Assembly: GCA_022361535.1 (NCBI GenBank)
Contig: JAKSAU010000396.1
Location: forward strand, 1-16,755
DNA length: 16,755 nucleotides
From: Desulfobacterales bacterium
GTDB lineage: Bacteria > Desulfobacterota > Desulfobacteria > Desulfobacterales > Desulfobacteraceae
Direction of reading: 5' to 3'
Shown piece by piece: positions 1-6,305 of the stretch. The translations under genes were made by a program, and so were the position numbers. How positions within the stretch are numbered: the first letter of the stretch is position 1; each line of letters starts with the position of its first letter. A model generated the notes under the pieces. The model searched no databases. It was given only the letters and a program-made list of their open reading frames with translations, and had not been told where the DNA came from.

Positions 1-24
1 CTAACCATTGATTATCAGGTCGAT

Positions 25-64
25 TTTCCCTGATAAGTTGTAAATATTCCTGTTATCAGGGAAA
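25..64. repeat. 12-bp perfect inverted repeat, possible operator or hairpin
   Basis: TTTCCCTGATAA (25-36) and TTATCAGGGAAA (53-64) are exact reverse complements separated by 16 nt. A third copy of the half-site, TTATCAGG at 12-19, can pair with CCTGATAA at 29-36, so two mutually exclusive stems are possible. No T-run follows on either strand, so a plain terminator is unlikely. A dimeric regulator site or a switch-like RNA hairpin are the alternatives. No intact gene lies between it and the response-regulator remnant downstream. Confidence 0.55.
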
Positions 65-206
65 GTCTGAATGTATATAGAAAAGATTGAATTCCCTGAC
101 CTGAATAATAAACACTGTGAATAATAATCATTTCCTAAATGGCAACGTAACATTAAAGATAGCTCACAGCAATGTTAAAAAGTTAGAAATTTGTCTCGGT
201 GATTAG

Positions 207-532
207 GCCGTGGTGCGGGTGGGCGGTGAAGTGGCGTCGGGCAGGATGGGTTCAGGACAGATAACCATTCTGACCGCCGCTGTGTTACCGGTCAGGACGA
301 CCGGGAACACTTTAACGGAAACGCCCACCTGTATCATGGCCGGGTACTCTGACCAGGCAAACACTTTCGCGGGAATTCATTGAAAAGCAGGTCTGGTGGG
401 AGTCAAAATCATACTCCAACAGCAGGGCGTTGGATGTTCATATACAGCGGCTGAGAAAAAATAGAAGAAAATTCCAAAAAGCCTTCTCCCATTGTTACTG
501 TACCGGGGGGGGACAGATTTGCCTGCAGTTAG
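207..532 (+). pseudogene. Decayed OmpR/PhoB-type response regulator (C-terminal remnant)
   Basis: Pieces of a winged-helix response-regulator domain can be read in three consecutive frames. Positions 207-368 (frame 3) give a linker-like stretch ending in QANTF. Positions 367-460 (frame 1) give SREFIEKQVW and then SRALDVHIQRLRK. Positions 461-532 (frame 2) give IEENSKKPSPIVTVPGG and RFACS before a TAG stop at 530-532. This follows the OmpR/PhoB C-terminal pattern: FSRE, VW, SR-VDVHI-RLRKKIE, IVTV-G-YRFA. Shifts lie near 366-369 and in the A-tract at 456-461. The receiver domain is essentially missing, with at most its last helix near 207-240, and no start codon or ribosome site was found. The family call for the winged helix is fairly secure; the part before about 306 is weaker. 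What the regulator controlled is unknown, and no partner kinase is in view. Confidence 0.65.
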
Positions 533-617
533 CAGAGCCATCCCTAAACAAGCCTCTTTGCTGCAATTTGTCTTATAGAGAGTAAATTATTTCTTGATGG
601 ATTGTCGGATTGGAATT

Positions 618-652
618 TATGGCGCAGGAAAATAGCCTTTTCCTGCGCCATA
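618..652 (-). terminator. Strong 15-bp hairpin after the HAO-like gene
   Basis: TATGGCGCAGGAAAA (618-632) pairs perfectly with TTTTCCTGCGCCATA (638-652) around a 5-nt loop. It begins 4 nt beyond the stop of the HAO-like gene on the minus strand. The transcript continues AAATTCC after the stem, so there is no true U-tract. It may act as a factor-assisted terminator or as a 3' stabilising hairpin for the operon mRNA. Confidence 0.6.
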
Positions 653-656
653 TCAT

Positions 657-2246
657 TTACTGGTTATACCGTAACTTGTTTTCTTCCTCGATCAGTTTCA
701 TGGTTTCAGCTGAGCCCCCGGTCCGTTTCCAGATATGCTCAGGTCTTGCAAGCAGTTCATTTATGTGTTTCTTGTATTTTTCGCCTTTACCTGCATGATC
801 TGCCAGTTCCTGTACTTCAGGAAGGAAGTCATGATAGAAGTTCCTGGCAATTTCATACATGCCGTGCCAATGGGTAAAATCTGGGGCAAACATGGCGGCA
901 GCCATTCTGGCCCTACGGCCTTCATGATGCCAGATTTCAAACCAGGTAAACCCAAGCTTATGCTGGAACCCGGTATTTTCCCAAATACCGTCTGCCTTGA
1001 GCATTTTAACTATTTCCAGGCCTGGTTTGGCAAACTTTTCATTATAAAGGACGACCACATCGTCAAGTTGCTTATAAAAGTCCCTGACATGGTTCACACC
1101 ATGGCAGGATTTACAGACTTCCTGCATGGCTTCACGGCGCTGTTTCCAGGAAACAACACTGGCTATGGTCTTTTCTTCGATGACTTTTTTCAGCTTATCT
1201 CCTTCGCGGACATAGGATTTTTTCTTTGCTTTTTGTCCGGCCCTGGGAGGCATGTCACCTGTGATATCGGTTACAGATCCATCTGTAAACGTTACACGGT
1301 TAAGCTTGGAAGAAATAGGAGCCCTCAGGTTCCAGGAGATCCTGTCACCCACATTATGGCTGTTCTTGGCTACAGATCCGTTAAGCTTAATAAACGAGCC
1401 CATATGGCAGGTCGAACAAGTCGGTGCAGTATGGTAATCGTCTCCAAGAACCCAGGATCCGTCTTTGTAGATGTTCATTCCATTGAGCTGATTGCCTTTT
1501 TGAGCTGTGAAATAAGCAATACCATGCTTGGATTCTTCGTAAATCTCTTTTTGGGGATGATCCGGACCCAAATGGCATTTACCGCAGTTTTCAGGCTGGC
1601 GTGCACGGGAAGCACTGAAATCATGTTTCGAGTGGCATGCGTTACAAACACCCTTTGTACCATCAGGGTTAATCCGGCCAATACCTGAATTTGGCCAGGT
1701 GTTGTAATCCATCTGGGGCGCATCGGTCTTGGAACGCAAGGTATTGCCGTCTTTATCGCGTTTGAGAGTAACAACAGAACCATGGCACTGCCAGCAGCCT
1801 GATGCCATGTTACCCTTGTTTGTGGGCATACCACCGACTACCTCAGCCAGCATATTGTCCAAAGACGCCATGATTTCGCCGGCCGTGGCATGGTGGGAAA
1901 TTGCCATTTCCTTTGCCTCGGGTTCATGGCATTTGGCACAGTCATTGGGAGATAGAATGGCTTTGATAAACGCACCTTCATGCATGTATCCCAGTTCATC
2001 GCCTTTTTCTGCCGCATGGCAGGTGTAGCACCCCACCTGGCCTTCTTTGGCAGCTGCATGGGCTGAATTTTCCCATTGCAGTACCAGTGACTTATTCTCT
2101 TTTAGATGGCAGGTGATGCACTTTTTATTCATTTCCTGGTTCTTTGGATCTTTCACGTCAAAGGAGGCCTGGGTCAGACCAAGAGCCGTGCCTGCCGTGA
2201 ACAGTCCAAAGATAATACATAAAACAAATGACCTTAGAACGATCAT
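657..2246 (-). CDS. Octaheme c-type cytochrome, hydroxylamine oxidoreductase (HAO)-like
   Basis: This exported multiheme protein has 529 residues. A signal peptide (about 1-23) is followed by exactly eight CxxCH motifs at residues 43, 73, 103, 151, 201, 221, 277 and 378. The order and the segments between them (CGKCHLGPDHPQ, SKHGIAYF, TCSTCHM, HWHGMYE) are those of the octaheme HAO family. The fourth motif (CWQCH, 151) is in the position of the catalytic heme. Family members oxidise hydroxylamine or hydrazine, or act as reductases of nitrite or hydroxylamine. The reductive type lacks the tyrosine cross-link to the active heme. Y464 and Y471 in the C-terminal helical part are candidates for that tyrosine, but alignment is needed. 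A lysine-rich stretch (about 337-360) lies between hemes 7 and 8. The start is an ATG with AGGAGGG about 8 nt upstream. It is the last gene of the minus-strand operon. A reductive role fed by the three upstream redox proteins is inferred. Confidence 0.88.
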   Translation of the reverse strand: MIVLRSFVLCIIFGLFTAGTALGLTQASFDVKDPKNQEMNKKCITCHLKENKSLVLQWENSAHAAAKEGQVGCYTCHAAEKGDELGYMHEGAFIKAILSPNDCAKCHEPEAKEMAISHHATAGEIMASLDNMLAEVVGGMPTNKGNMASGCWQCHGSVVTLKRDKDGNTLRSKTDAPQMDYNTWPNSGIGRINPDGTKGVCNACHSKHDFSASRARQPENCGKCHLGPDHPQKEIYEESKHGIAYFTAQKGNQLNGMNIYKDGSWVLGDDYHTAPTCSTCHMGSFIKLNGSVAKNSHNVGDRISWNLRAPISSKLNRVTFTDGSVTDITGDMPPRAGQKAKKKSYVREGDKLKKVIEEKTIASVVSWKQRREAMQEVCKSCHGVNHVRDFYKQLDDVVVLYNEKFAKPGLEIVKMLKADGIWENTGFQHKLGFTWFEIWHHEGRRARMAAAMFAPDFTHWHGMYEIARNFYHDFLPEVQELADHAGKGEKYKKHINELLARPEHIWKRTGGSAETMKLIEEENKLRYNQ

Positions 2247-2250
2247 ATGA

Positions 2251-2337
2251 CTAACCCTCCTTAATAAATTGATTCAAACAGACTGGGGTTTGCCGTATCC
2301 AGCCCTTGTACCGTCGAATCTGCATCACCTCCTTTCA
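2251..2337 (-). promoter_or_regulatory. Perfect Shine-Dalgarno in the NrfD-HAO gap with a possible 24-codon leader
   Basis: On the minus strand the 132-bp gap between the NrfD-like and HAO-like genes holds AAAGGAGGTGAT (about 2326-2336), a 12-nt match to the complement of the 16S 3' end. It is followed at once by ATG (2325-2323), which opens 24 codons ending in TAG at 2253-2251, inside the HAO ribosome-site region. The ATG is only about 2 nt from GGAGG, closer than normal, so translation of this leader is uncertain. A ribosome-binding decoy or coupling device is an alternative. Confidence 0.35.
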
Positions 2338-2378
2338 ATACCTTTTCTTTTATTTAAATATGCGTAAAAATTTAAATT

Positions 2379-3590
2379 CTAGGATTCATGTTCCCCGGCC
2401 CAAAACGGAAATATTTTGCCAAGGACCCAGAGAAGGATAAATGGAATGGACATCACCACAATTACGGCAATGATCCCTTCCTTATCAAACCATTCCGGAT
2501 GAAACTCAGTGTATCCACGGGCGCTTTTGCTCATGAGCTGACCGCCGATAACCACATTCCAGCGCATGATCAGCACCTGGAGCAAAAGGATGGCAGATAC
2601 GGCTGCAGCCAAAAAATTGTACAGATATTCATCAAGCTTAATCAGTCCCATCACTCCCAAAAGGATCAAGGGAATCACAGAGCAAATTTTGACCTGCCAC
2701 AGCCAGAACGAAGATGCCAAAGGACCGTTGAGCAGCCCTTCAACCATGTGATGGTACCCGGTTTTCAAATATGAATGGGAAAACACTTCCAACATTTCAA
2801 AACTGAACGCCAGGATAAAAAAGAGGGTGAGCGTCTTGGTCATGGTGGCGATGCAGTCATGATCAACAGACCGGCCCGTGAATTTACGAATAATTATATA
2901 AGCTAAAATAATGGCCGAAATCCCGGATACACAGGCAGAAAACAAGAAAATGACCGGCATAAGCGGGGTAGACCAGGTTGGATTTGCCTTGACCCCGCCA
3001 AAGATAAACCCGACATAACCATGCAAAACCGCGGCAATTGGAATACCGATACCCACCAGGATTTTAATGATCTTTGCATCTAAAGCCATGGCTTCTTTTG
3101 ACAAATCAATGCTGTCAAAAGTGATTACCCGGTACAGGGTCTGAAGCCATCCTTTAGAAACAGATCGAAGTTCAACCAGCACGGGCCTGTAAACAAAAAG
3201 AATGATGAATACCAAAACGCCCATGGATACGGCAAAAATATAGCCGAACCCGGCCATGGCCGAAGACGGGCTTGGAGTGATCAACATGTTCAGGTTTCGT
3301 TCAGGGTGTGTTAAGTGAAGCAGCAAAGGCAGGGTTGCACAGCTTAAAAATGCCAGTGCAAACAGCAGGGAGAACCGGGCCACAGGCTTGAGACTTTTTA
3401 CATTAAACAGATAATACAAGGCAGCAATGATAAACGCACCATCCACGAGACCTGTAATATAGGGATAAAGTACGATCATCATAGACCAGTGAACATGAAG
3501 ATCATTTGGGAACACAAAATTTGACACCAGCATGGCAGCCGATCCCCAGGATTCGGACACCCCTGCTGCAGAGGACATTGCCGTAATCAT
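2379..3590 (-). CDS. NrfD/PsrC-family membrane quinone-interacting subunit
   Basis: The protein has 403 residues and is very hydrophobic, with about ten predicted membrane helices. NrfD-type features include HVHWSMMIVLYPYITGLVDG near the N-terminus, LLLHLTHPER, a segment HGYVGFIFGG followed by NPTWSTPLMPVIFLFSACVSG, and a final helix near 378-396. NrfD/PsrC proteins bind menaquinone or menaquinol in the membrane and exchange electrons with a four-cluster ferredoxin-type partner. The length is close to long NrfD proteins such as QrcD. The start ATG shares one base with the TGA of the ferredoxin-type gene upstream and has GGGAGGTGATC just before it, so translation is coupled. It lacks cofactor-binding cysteines, as expected. 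Whether it also moves protons cannot be judged from the sequence by eye. Confidence 0.88.
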   Translation of the reverse strand: MITAMSSAAGVSESWGSAAMLVSNFVFPNDLHVHWSMMIVLYPYITGLVDGAFIIAALYYLFNVKSLKPVARFSLLFALAFLSCATLPLLLHLTHPERNLNMLITPSPSSAMAGFGYIFAVSMGVLVFIILFVYRPVLVELRSVSKGWLQTLYRVITFDSIDLSKEAMALDAKIIKILVGIGIPIAAVLHGYVGFIFGGVKANPTWSTPLMPVIFLFSACVSGISAIILAYIIIRKFTGRSVDHDCIATMTKTLTLFFILAFSFEMLEVFSHSYLKTGYHHMVEGLLNGPLASSFWLWQVKICSVIPLILLGVMGLIKLDEYLYNFLAAAVSAILLLQVLIMRWNVVIGGQLMSKSARGYTEFHPEWFDKEGIIAVIVVMSIPFILLWVLGKIFPFWAGEHES

Positions 3591-4390
3591 CAGATCACCT
3601 CCCTTCTGGCGCCTTTGTAGTAAAGGGCAGGCCAGGTGCCCATCTCCTTTTTCAATACAGTCAGTACCCCGGGCCCTTTTAGGATTTTGTATACTTCTGA
3701 TGTTTCATCCTTCAGGCTGCCGAATTTCCTGGCACCTGTGGGGCAGACATCCACACAGGCAGGCTGCAGACCTTTTCTAACCCTGTGATAGCACCAGGTG
3801 CACTTTTCCACATTTTTGGTATTTGGATTGATAAAGCGTACTGAATACGGACAGGCCTGGATACAGTAGGCACAGCCCACACATCGTTTTTCATCTACCA
3901 GTATGAATCCGTCAGGCGAGGTAAATGTCGCGCCTACAGGACAGACCTGCACACAAGGGGCCTCTTTGCACATGTTACAGAGCTTGGGAACAAAAAAAGT
4001 ATCCCTGACTTCTTCATCAATATCTGCTCTGGGCGTCTGGTATCCGTCCAGGCCGCCGTTGGGTGCATCCACGTATACCCGGTCTGAAAAGCCCTTTACA
4101 TAACGCTCCACCCAGGTGCGGTAATTGCCGTCAGGTACATTGTATTCGCGTTTGTCAGCCACACAGCAGGACCCGCAGCCAATGCATTGGGTGATGTCTA
4201 CGATAAAGGCAAAATCCTGGTCCAGTATGTTGTATTCCTTGTCTCGTATTCCCGGTATTTGTGCCGGCGGTTCAAAGGCTTTACCACCCATGGGGAAAAC
4301 CAGGAAAAGAGATCCGGCAATAGTTCCTTTAAGAACTTTTTCCAAAAACGACCGCTTTGTCATATCCGGTTCAGGGGGATGAATCTTCAT
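3590..4390 (-). CDS. NrfC-like ferredoxin-type iron-sulfur protein with Tat-like signal
   Basis: This 266-residue electron-transfer subunit belongs to the NrfC/PsrB/QrcC type. Cysteine groups are C69-C72-C75, C138-C141-C146-C150, C170-C173-C176-C180 and C197-C200-C212-C216, the usual layout for four iron-sulfur clusters. The first group is odd: the place of the fourth cysteine is D79, with an extra C76 next to C75. One cluster may therefore be altered, for example a 3Fe-4S cluster, Asp ligation, or C76 used instead. The N-terminus has TKRSFLEK followed by a hydrophobic stretch, a Tat-type signal with Lys-Arg in place of Arg-Arg. I chose the ATG at 4390 because it overlaps the cytochrome gene's stop (ATGA) and has GGAG upstream; an in-frame ATG further up gives an unlikely extension. 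It should sit on the outer face of the membrane, bound to the NrfD-like protein, passing electrons to or from the tetraheme cytochrome. Confidence 0.87.
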   Translation of the reverse strand: MKIHPPEPDMTKRSFLEKVLKGTIAGSLFLVFPMGGKAFEPPAQIPGIRDKEYNILDQDFAFIVDITQCIGCGSCCVADKREYNVPDGNYRTWVERYVKGFSDRVYVDAPNGGLDGYQTPRADIDEEVRDTFFVPKLCNMCKEAPCVQVCPVGATFTSPDGFILVDEKRCVGCAYCIQACPYSVRFINPNTKNVEKCTWCYHRVRKGLQPACVDVCPTGARKFGSLKDETSEVYKILKGPGVLTVLKKEMGTWPALYYKGARREVI

Positions 4391-4923
4391 ATCTCTTTCT
4401 CCGTAAGCCCGGTAATCTGTTTTGCCCGCAGGATGTATCTTAACGGGGCATGGACATGGTGGCACTGGTTGCAGTTATGGGTCAATTTTACCTTTTGGGA
4501 TTCTAAATGATCCGGCATGGCAACGGTTTTGATGACCTGCTCCGATCTGGCTTTTATTTCCGTATTATGACATCGCAGGCACAGCCTTGTGATCTCTTTA
4601 TCTGTTTTCACAGGAAGAGTGCCGATCTTTTTATTGTCCTTAACATGATCGGCATAAGGGCCATGGCAGAATTCACAGGAAATGGTGTTATGAAGACCTG
4701 CCTTATGCACTTTTGCTTCGTAAGGGTGACATGAATAACAGGAAACATTTGTACCGTGCCGGATTGGAATGCTTGCCTCTTCTATAATGGCATCAGCACG
4801 ATAATGCCCAAATTTACCAAAAGACTTTGGTACAAGAAACTGTTTTACCAACAAGCCGAAACCGACCATCACAACAATGCTTGCCGCCACAATGATCAGC
4901 CTAACCCCGTACCCGACTTTCAC
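4387..4923 (-). CDS. Membrane-anchored tetraheme c-type cytochrome
   Basis: This 178-residue protein has one N-terminal membrane helix (about 7-28), probably an uncleaved anchor, then four CxxCH motifs at residues 62, 83, 115 and 151. Extra histidines (H40, H56, H73, H78, H93, H139, H149, H156, H158) could be the distal ligands. The size and heme count recall small NapC/NrfH- or Qrc/Nrf-associated cytochromes, but I cannot name the exact family. As first gene of the operon with the ferredoxin-type, NrfD-like and HAO-like genes, it is the likely electron bridge between the membrane module and the octaheme enzyme. The start is GTG with AGGGGG 5 nt upstream. Its stop overlaps the next start. Confidence 0.85.
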   Translation of the reverse strand: MKVGYGVRLIIVAASIVVMVGFGLLVKQFLVPKSFGKFGHYRADAIIEEASIPIRHGTNVSCYSCHPYEAKVHKAGLHNTISCEFCHGPYADHVKDNKKIGTLPVKTDKEITRLCLRCHNTEIKARSEQVIKTVAMPDHLESQKVKLTHNCNQCHHVHAPLRYILRAKQITGLTEKEI

Positions 4924-5005
4924 AAAGGCCCCCTTTTGCTTTAGTCTTAAGTTTCAGTGGTCGCGATTCTATTTCCGCCGGGAAATTTGCTGCAAAAAAC
5001 GCTTC

Positions 5006-5035
5006 TATATAGCTAATTAATGTATTTTGAGTCAG
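5006..5035 (-). promoter_or_regulatory. Possible sigma-70 promoter close to the HAO operon
   Basis: On the minus strand CTGACT (5035-5030) and TATATA (5011-5006) are separated by 18 nt. This would start transcription near 4999, about 75 nt before the GTG of the tetraheme cytochrome. The -35 match is modest. The inverted repeat at 5067-5086 would be centred near -77, a position typical for an activator site. Confidence 0.3.
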
Positions 5036-5058
5036 GGAAGATCAGCAAGAAACTAAGA

Positions 5059-5086
5059 TGTAACAATTGTAACGATTCTATTACAA
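5059..5086. promoter_or_regulatory. Operator-like repeat upstream of the HAO operon
   Basis: TGTAAC occurs at 5059-5064 and 5068-5073, and TTGTAA (5067-5072) is inverted as TTACAA (5081-5086) with 8 nt between. The half-site recalls CRP/FNR-family sites, but the spacing is 2 nt longer than the usual 16-bp palindrome, so the family of the binding protein is open. It lies in the 514-bp gap before the operon. Confidence 0.35.
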
Positions 5087-5179
5087 CACTCAAAATAAAA
5101 ACGGGTTTAAGTGAATAGCCTCAATTTCAGTGTAAAACCTGGATTGAAAATCTACATCAGATGCAAGAATGATAGGGGG

Positions 5180-5209
5180 AGTATACCCTTATTTTTTATG
5201 AAAGTTCAA
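5180..5209 (-). promoter_or_regulatory. Sigma-70-like promoter in the leader of the HAO operon
   Basis: On the minus strand TTGAAC (5209-5204) and TATACT (5185-5180) are separated by 18 nt, the best -35/-10 pair in the gap at 4924-5437. Transcription would start near 5173 and give an untranslated leader of about 250 nt before the tetraheme cytochrome. The rest of the gap holds the hairpin at 5301-5328 and no convincing gene. Confidence 0.4.
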
Positions 5210-5300
5210 CAATAAATAAAGTACGTTTTCAATACGGCTAAAAGAAAAACCTCTTGCGCAGATATGAACCCAGGAATAGTTGAAAGGGATACCCGCGGGA

Positions 5301-5328
5301 TACAGACTGGCTTTGTTACCAGTCTGTA
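5301..5328 (-). terminator. Hairpin downstream of the secreted-protein gene
   Basis: TACAGACTGG (5301-5310) and CCAGTCTGTA (5319-5328) form a perfect 10-bp stem with an 8-nt loop, about 110 nt past the stop of the gene at 5438-6016. A separate 8-bp palindrome, CCCGCGGG (5292-5299), sits beside it. No U-run follows, so it may be a factor-assisted terminator or a small palindromic repeat. Confidence 0.4.
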
Positions 5329-5437
5329 CATTTGTTATAATACCGGTCAGAATAATGCGGGAACAAGCTTAATAACTATAGGTTCTTATCCGGTTTTATC
5401 TTATATGATATTTGGTATCGGTATAAAAAAAAGTAAA

Positions 5438-6016
5438 TTACTCGTCCTGGAAAAATTTGAGCAGCGGATCAGAGCTGATAATGTAATAGGCATTTCCTTT
5501 GGCCTCAGACTCGGATTTATCCATGATTTTTATATCTGAACTCATCTTTACCGTCGCCAGGATGTCCAAAGCCTTTTTTTCCTCTTTTGCCAGATTAAAT
5601 TGATCCGCAGTAAACTTGCCCTTTTTTCCCCAGGCCCAGTAAACAACTCTGTCATGGGCAGAAATAGTCGGATCCTCATATGCCATGAACAAATCTCCCA
5701 CCAGGTTTTGCACCTGGACCTGGCCGACCTGTTCAAATTGCTCAAACACGACCAGCACACGATTGGTTGTCTTGTCCGCAACAATATTCAAGTTCTGATC
5801 CTGGAATTTATACACCTTTTCAGAATTGGCTTCCTGGTAATTCTTTTTTGCCAGATCATGCTGTTCAGGCGTCAATGCCTTGCACAATACATATCCGTTT
5901 CGTTCTATTCCCAAAGCTTCAACAGAGGCGAACAGATCCTCAAGCTCGCCGGCATGAACAGGAACCATTGTAAAGAACACAATCAGGGCAATCCAGGAAT
6001 AAAATACTTGTTTCAT
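5438..6016 (-). CDS. Secreted protein of unknown function
   Basis: The protein has 192 residues. An N-terminal signal peptide (hydrophobic 5-20, likely cut after VHA) precedes a mostly hydrophilic mature protein. I recognise no family. It contains YVLCKALTPEQHDLAKKNY, a short repeated V-Q pattern (EQVGQVQVQNLVGDLF) and a Lys-rich acidic C-terminal half with YYIISSD near the end. It has one cysteine after the signal and no heme motif or lipobox. I chose the ATG at 6016 because GAGGAG lies 5 nt upstream; a GTG one codon earlier is too close to that site. It stands alone on the minus strand, separated from the HAO operon by 514 bp, so joint expression is doubtful. It may be periplasmic. Confidence 0.75.
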   Translation of the reverse strand: MKQVFYSWIALIVFFTMVPVHAGELEDLFASVEALGIERNGYVLCKALTPEQHDLAKKNYQEANSEKVYKFQDQNLNIVADKTTNRVLVVFEQFEQVGQVQVQNLVGDLFMAYEDPTISAHDRVVYWAWGKKGKFTADQFNLAKEEKKALDILATVKMSSDIKIMDKSESEAKGNAYYIISSDPLLKFFQDE

Positions 6017-6036
6017 CACAACTCCTCATAAAAAGA

Positions 6037-6077
6037 TCAGGCAGAAAAGAATAATACAGCCAACCTTTCCTGCCTGA
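6037..6077 (-). promoter_or_regulatory. Hairpin in the leader of the secreted-protein gene
   Basis: TCAGGCAGAAAAG (6037-6049) and CTTTCCTGCCTGA (6065-6077) pair at 12 of 13 positions around a 15-nt loop. The stem ends about 10 nt before the GAGGAG ribosome site of the minus-strand gene at 5438-6016. It could modulate translation or mRNA stability. It matches no riboswitch class I know. Confidence 0.35.
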
Positions 6078-6211
6078 CAGCTTAGGTTTTAATATACTGG
6101 TGCTGGCATTCCATTTGTTATAGCGCAGCTTGTTCTCTTCTTCAATACAACCCAGGCATAAAATCCTCTTGCAGTCTCAAGCAAAATTTCACCTTGATGT
6201 ATTTGCCTCAA

Positions 6212-6241
6212 TTGCAACTTTCTGACAATAATTTATATATT
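6212..6241 (+). promoter_or_regulatory. Probable promoter of the metF-like gene
   Basis: TTGCAA (6212-6217) is followed after 16-18 nt by TATATA/TATATT (6234-6241). Transcription would begin near 6248, about 58 nt before the ATG. The rest of the divergent gap 6017-6305 shows no gene. Confidence 0.4.
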
Positions 6242-6305
6242 TGACCCGGACACAAGTTTAATACATACTGGTAAAAAACTTCCACCATCACATAAGGAGG
6301 GTGAA

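Noticed and set aside
735..1688. Open frame of 317 codons on the plus strand, opposite the HAO-like gene
   Set aside because: It is an antisense shadow of a well-supported octaheme cytochrome gene. It has no ribosome site and its translation is Cys/Phe-rich without family motifs.
5059..5086. Classical FNR or CRP box
   Set aside because: Half-sites resemble these, but the spacing is 2 nt too long for the 16-bp CRP-type palindrome; kept only as an unassigned repeat.
6104..6119. Sigma-54-like TGGCAT-N5-TTGTT
   Set aside because: The essential GC of the -12 element is GT here, and no enhancer-binding regulator or site is in view.
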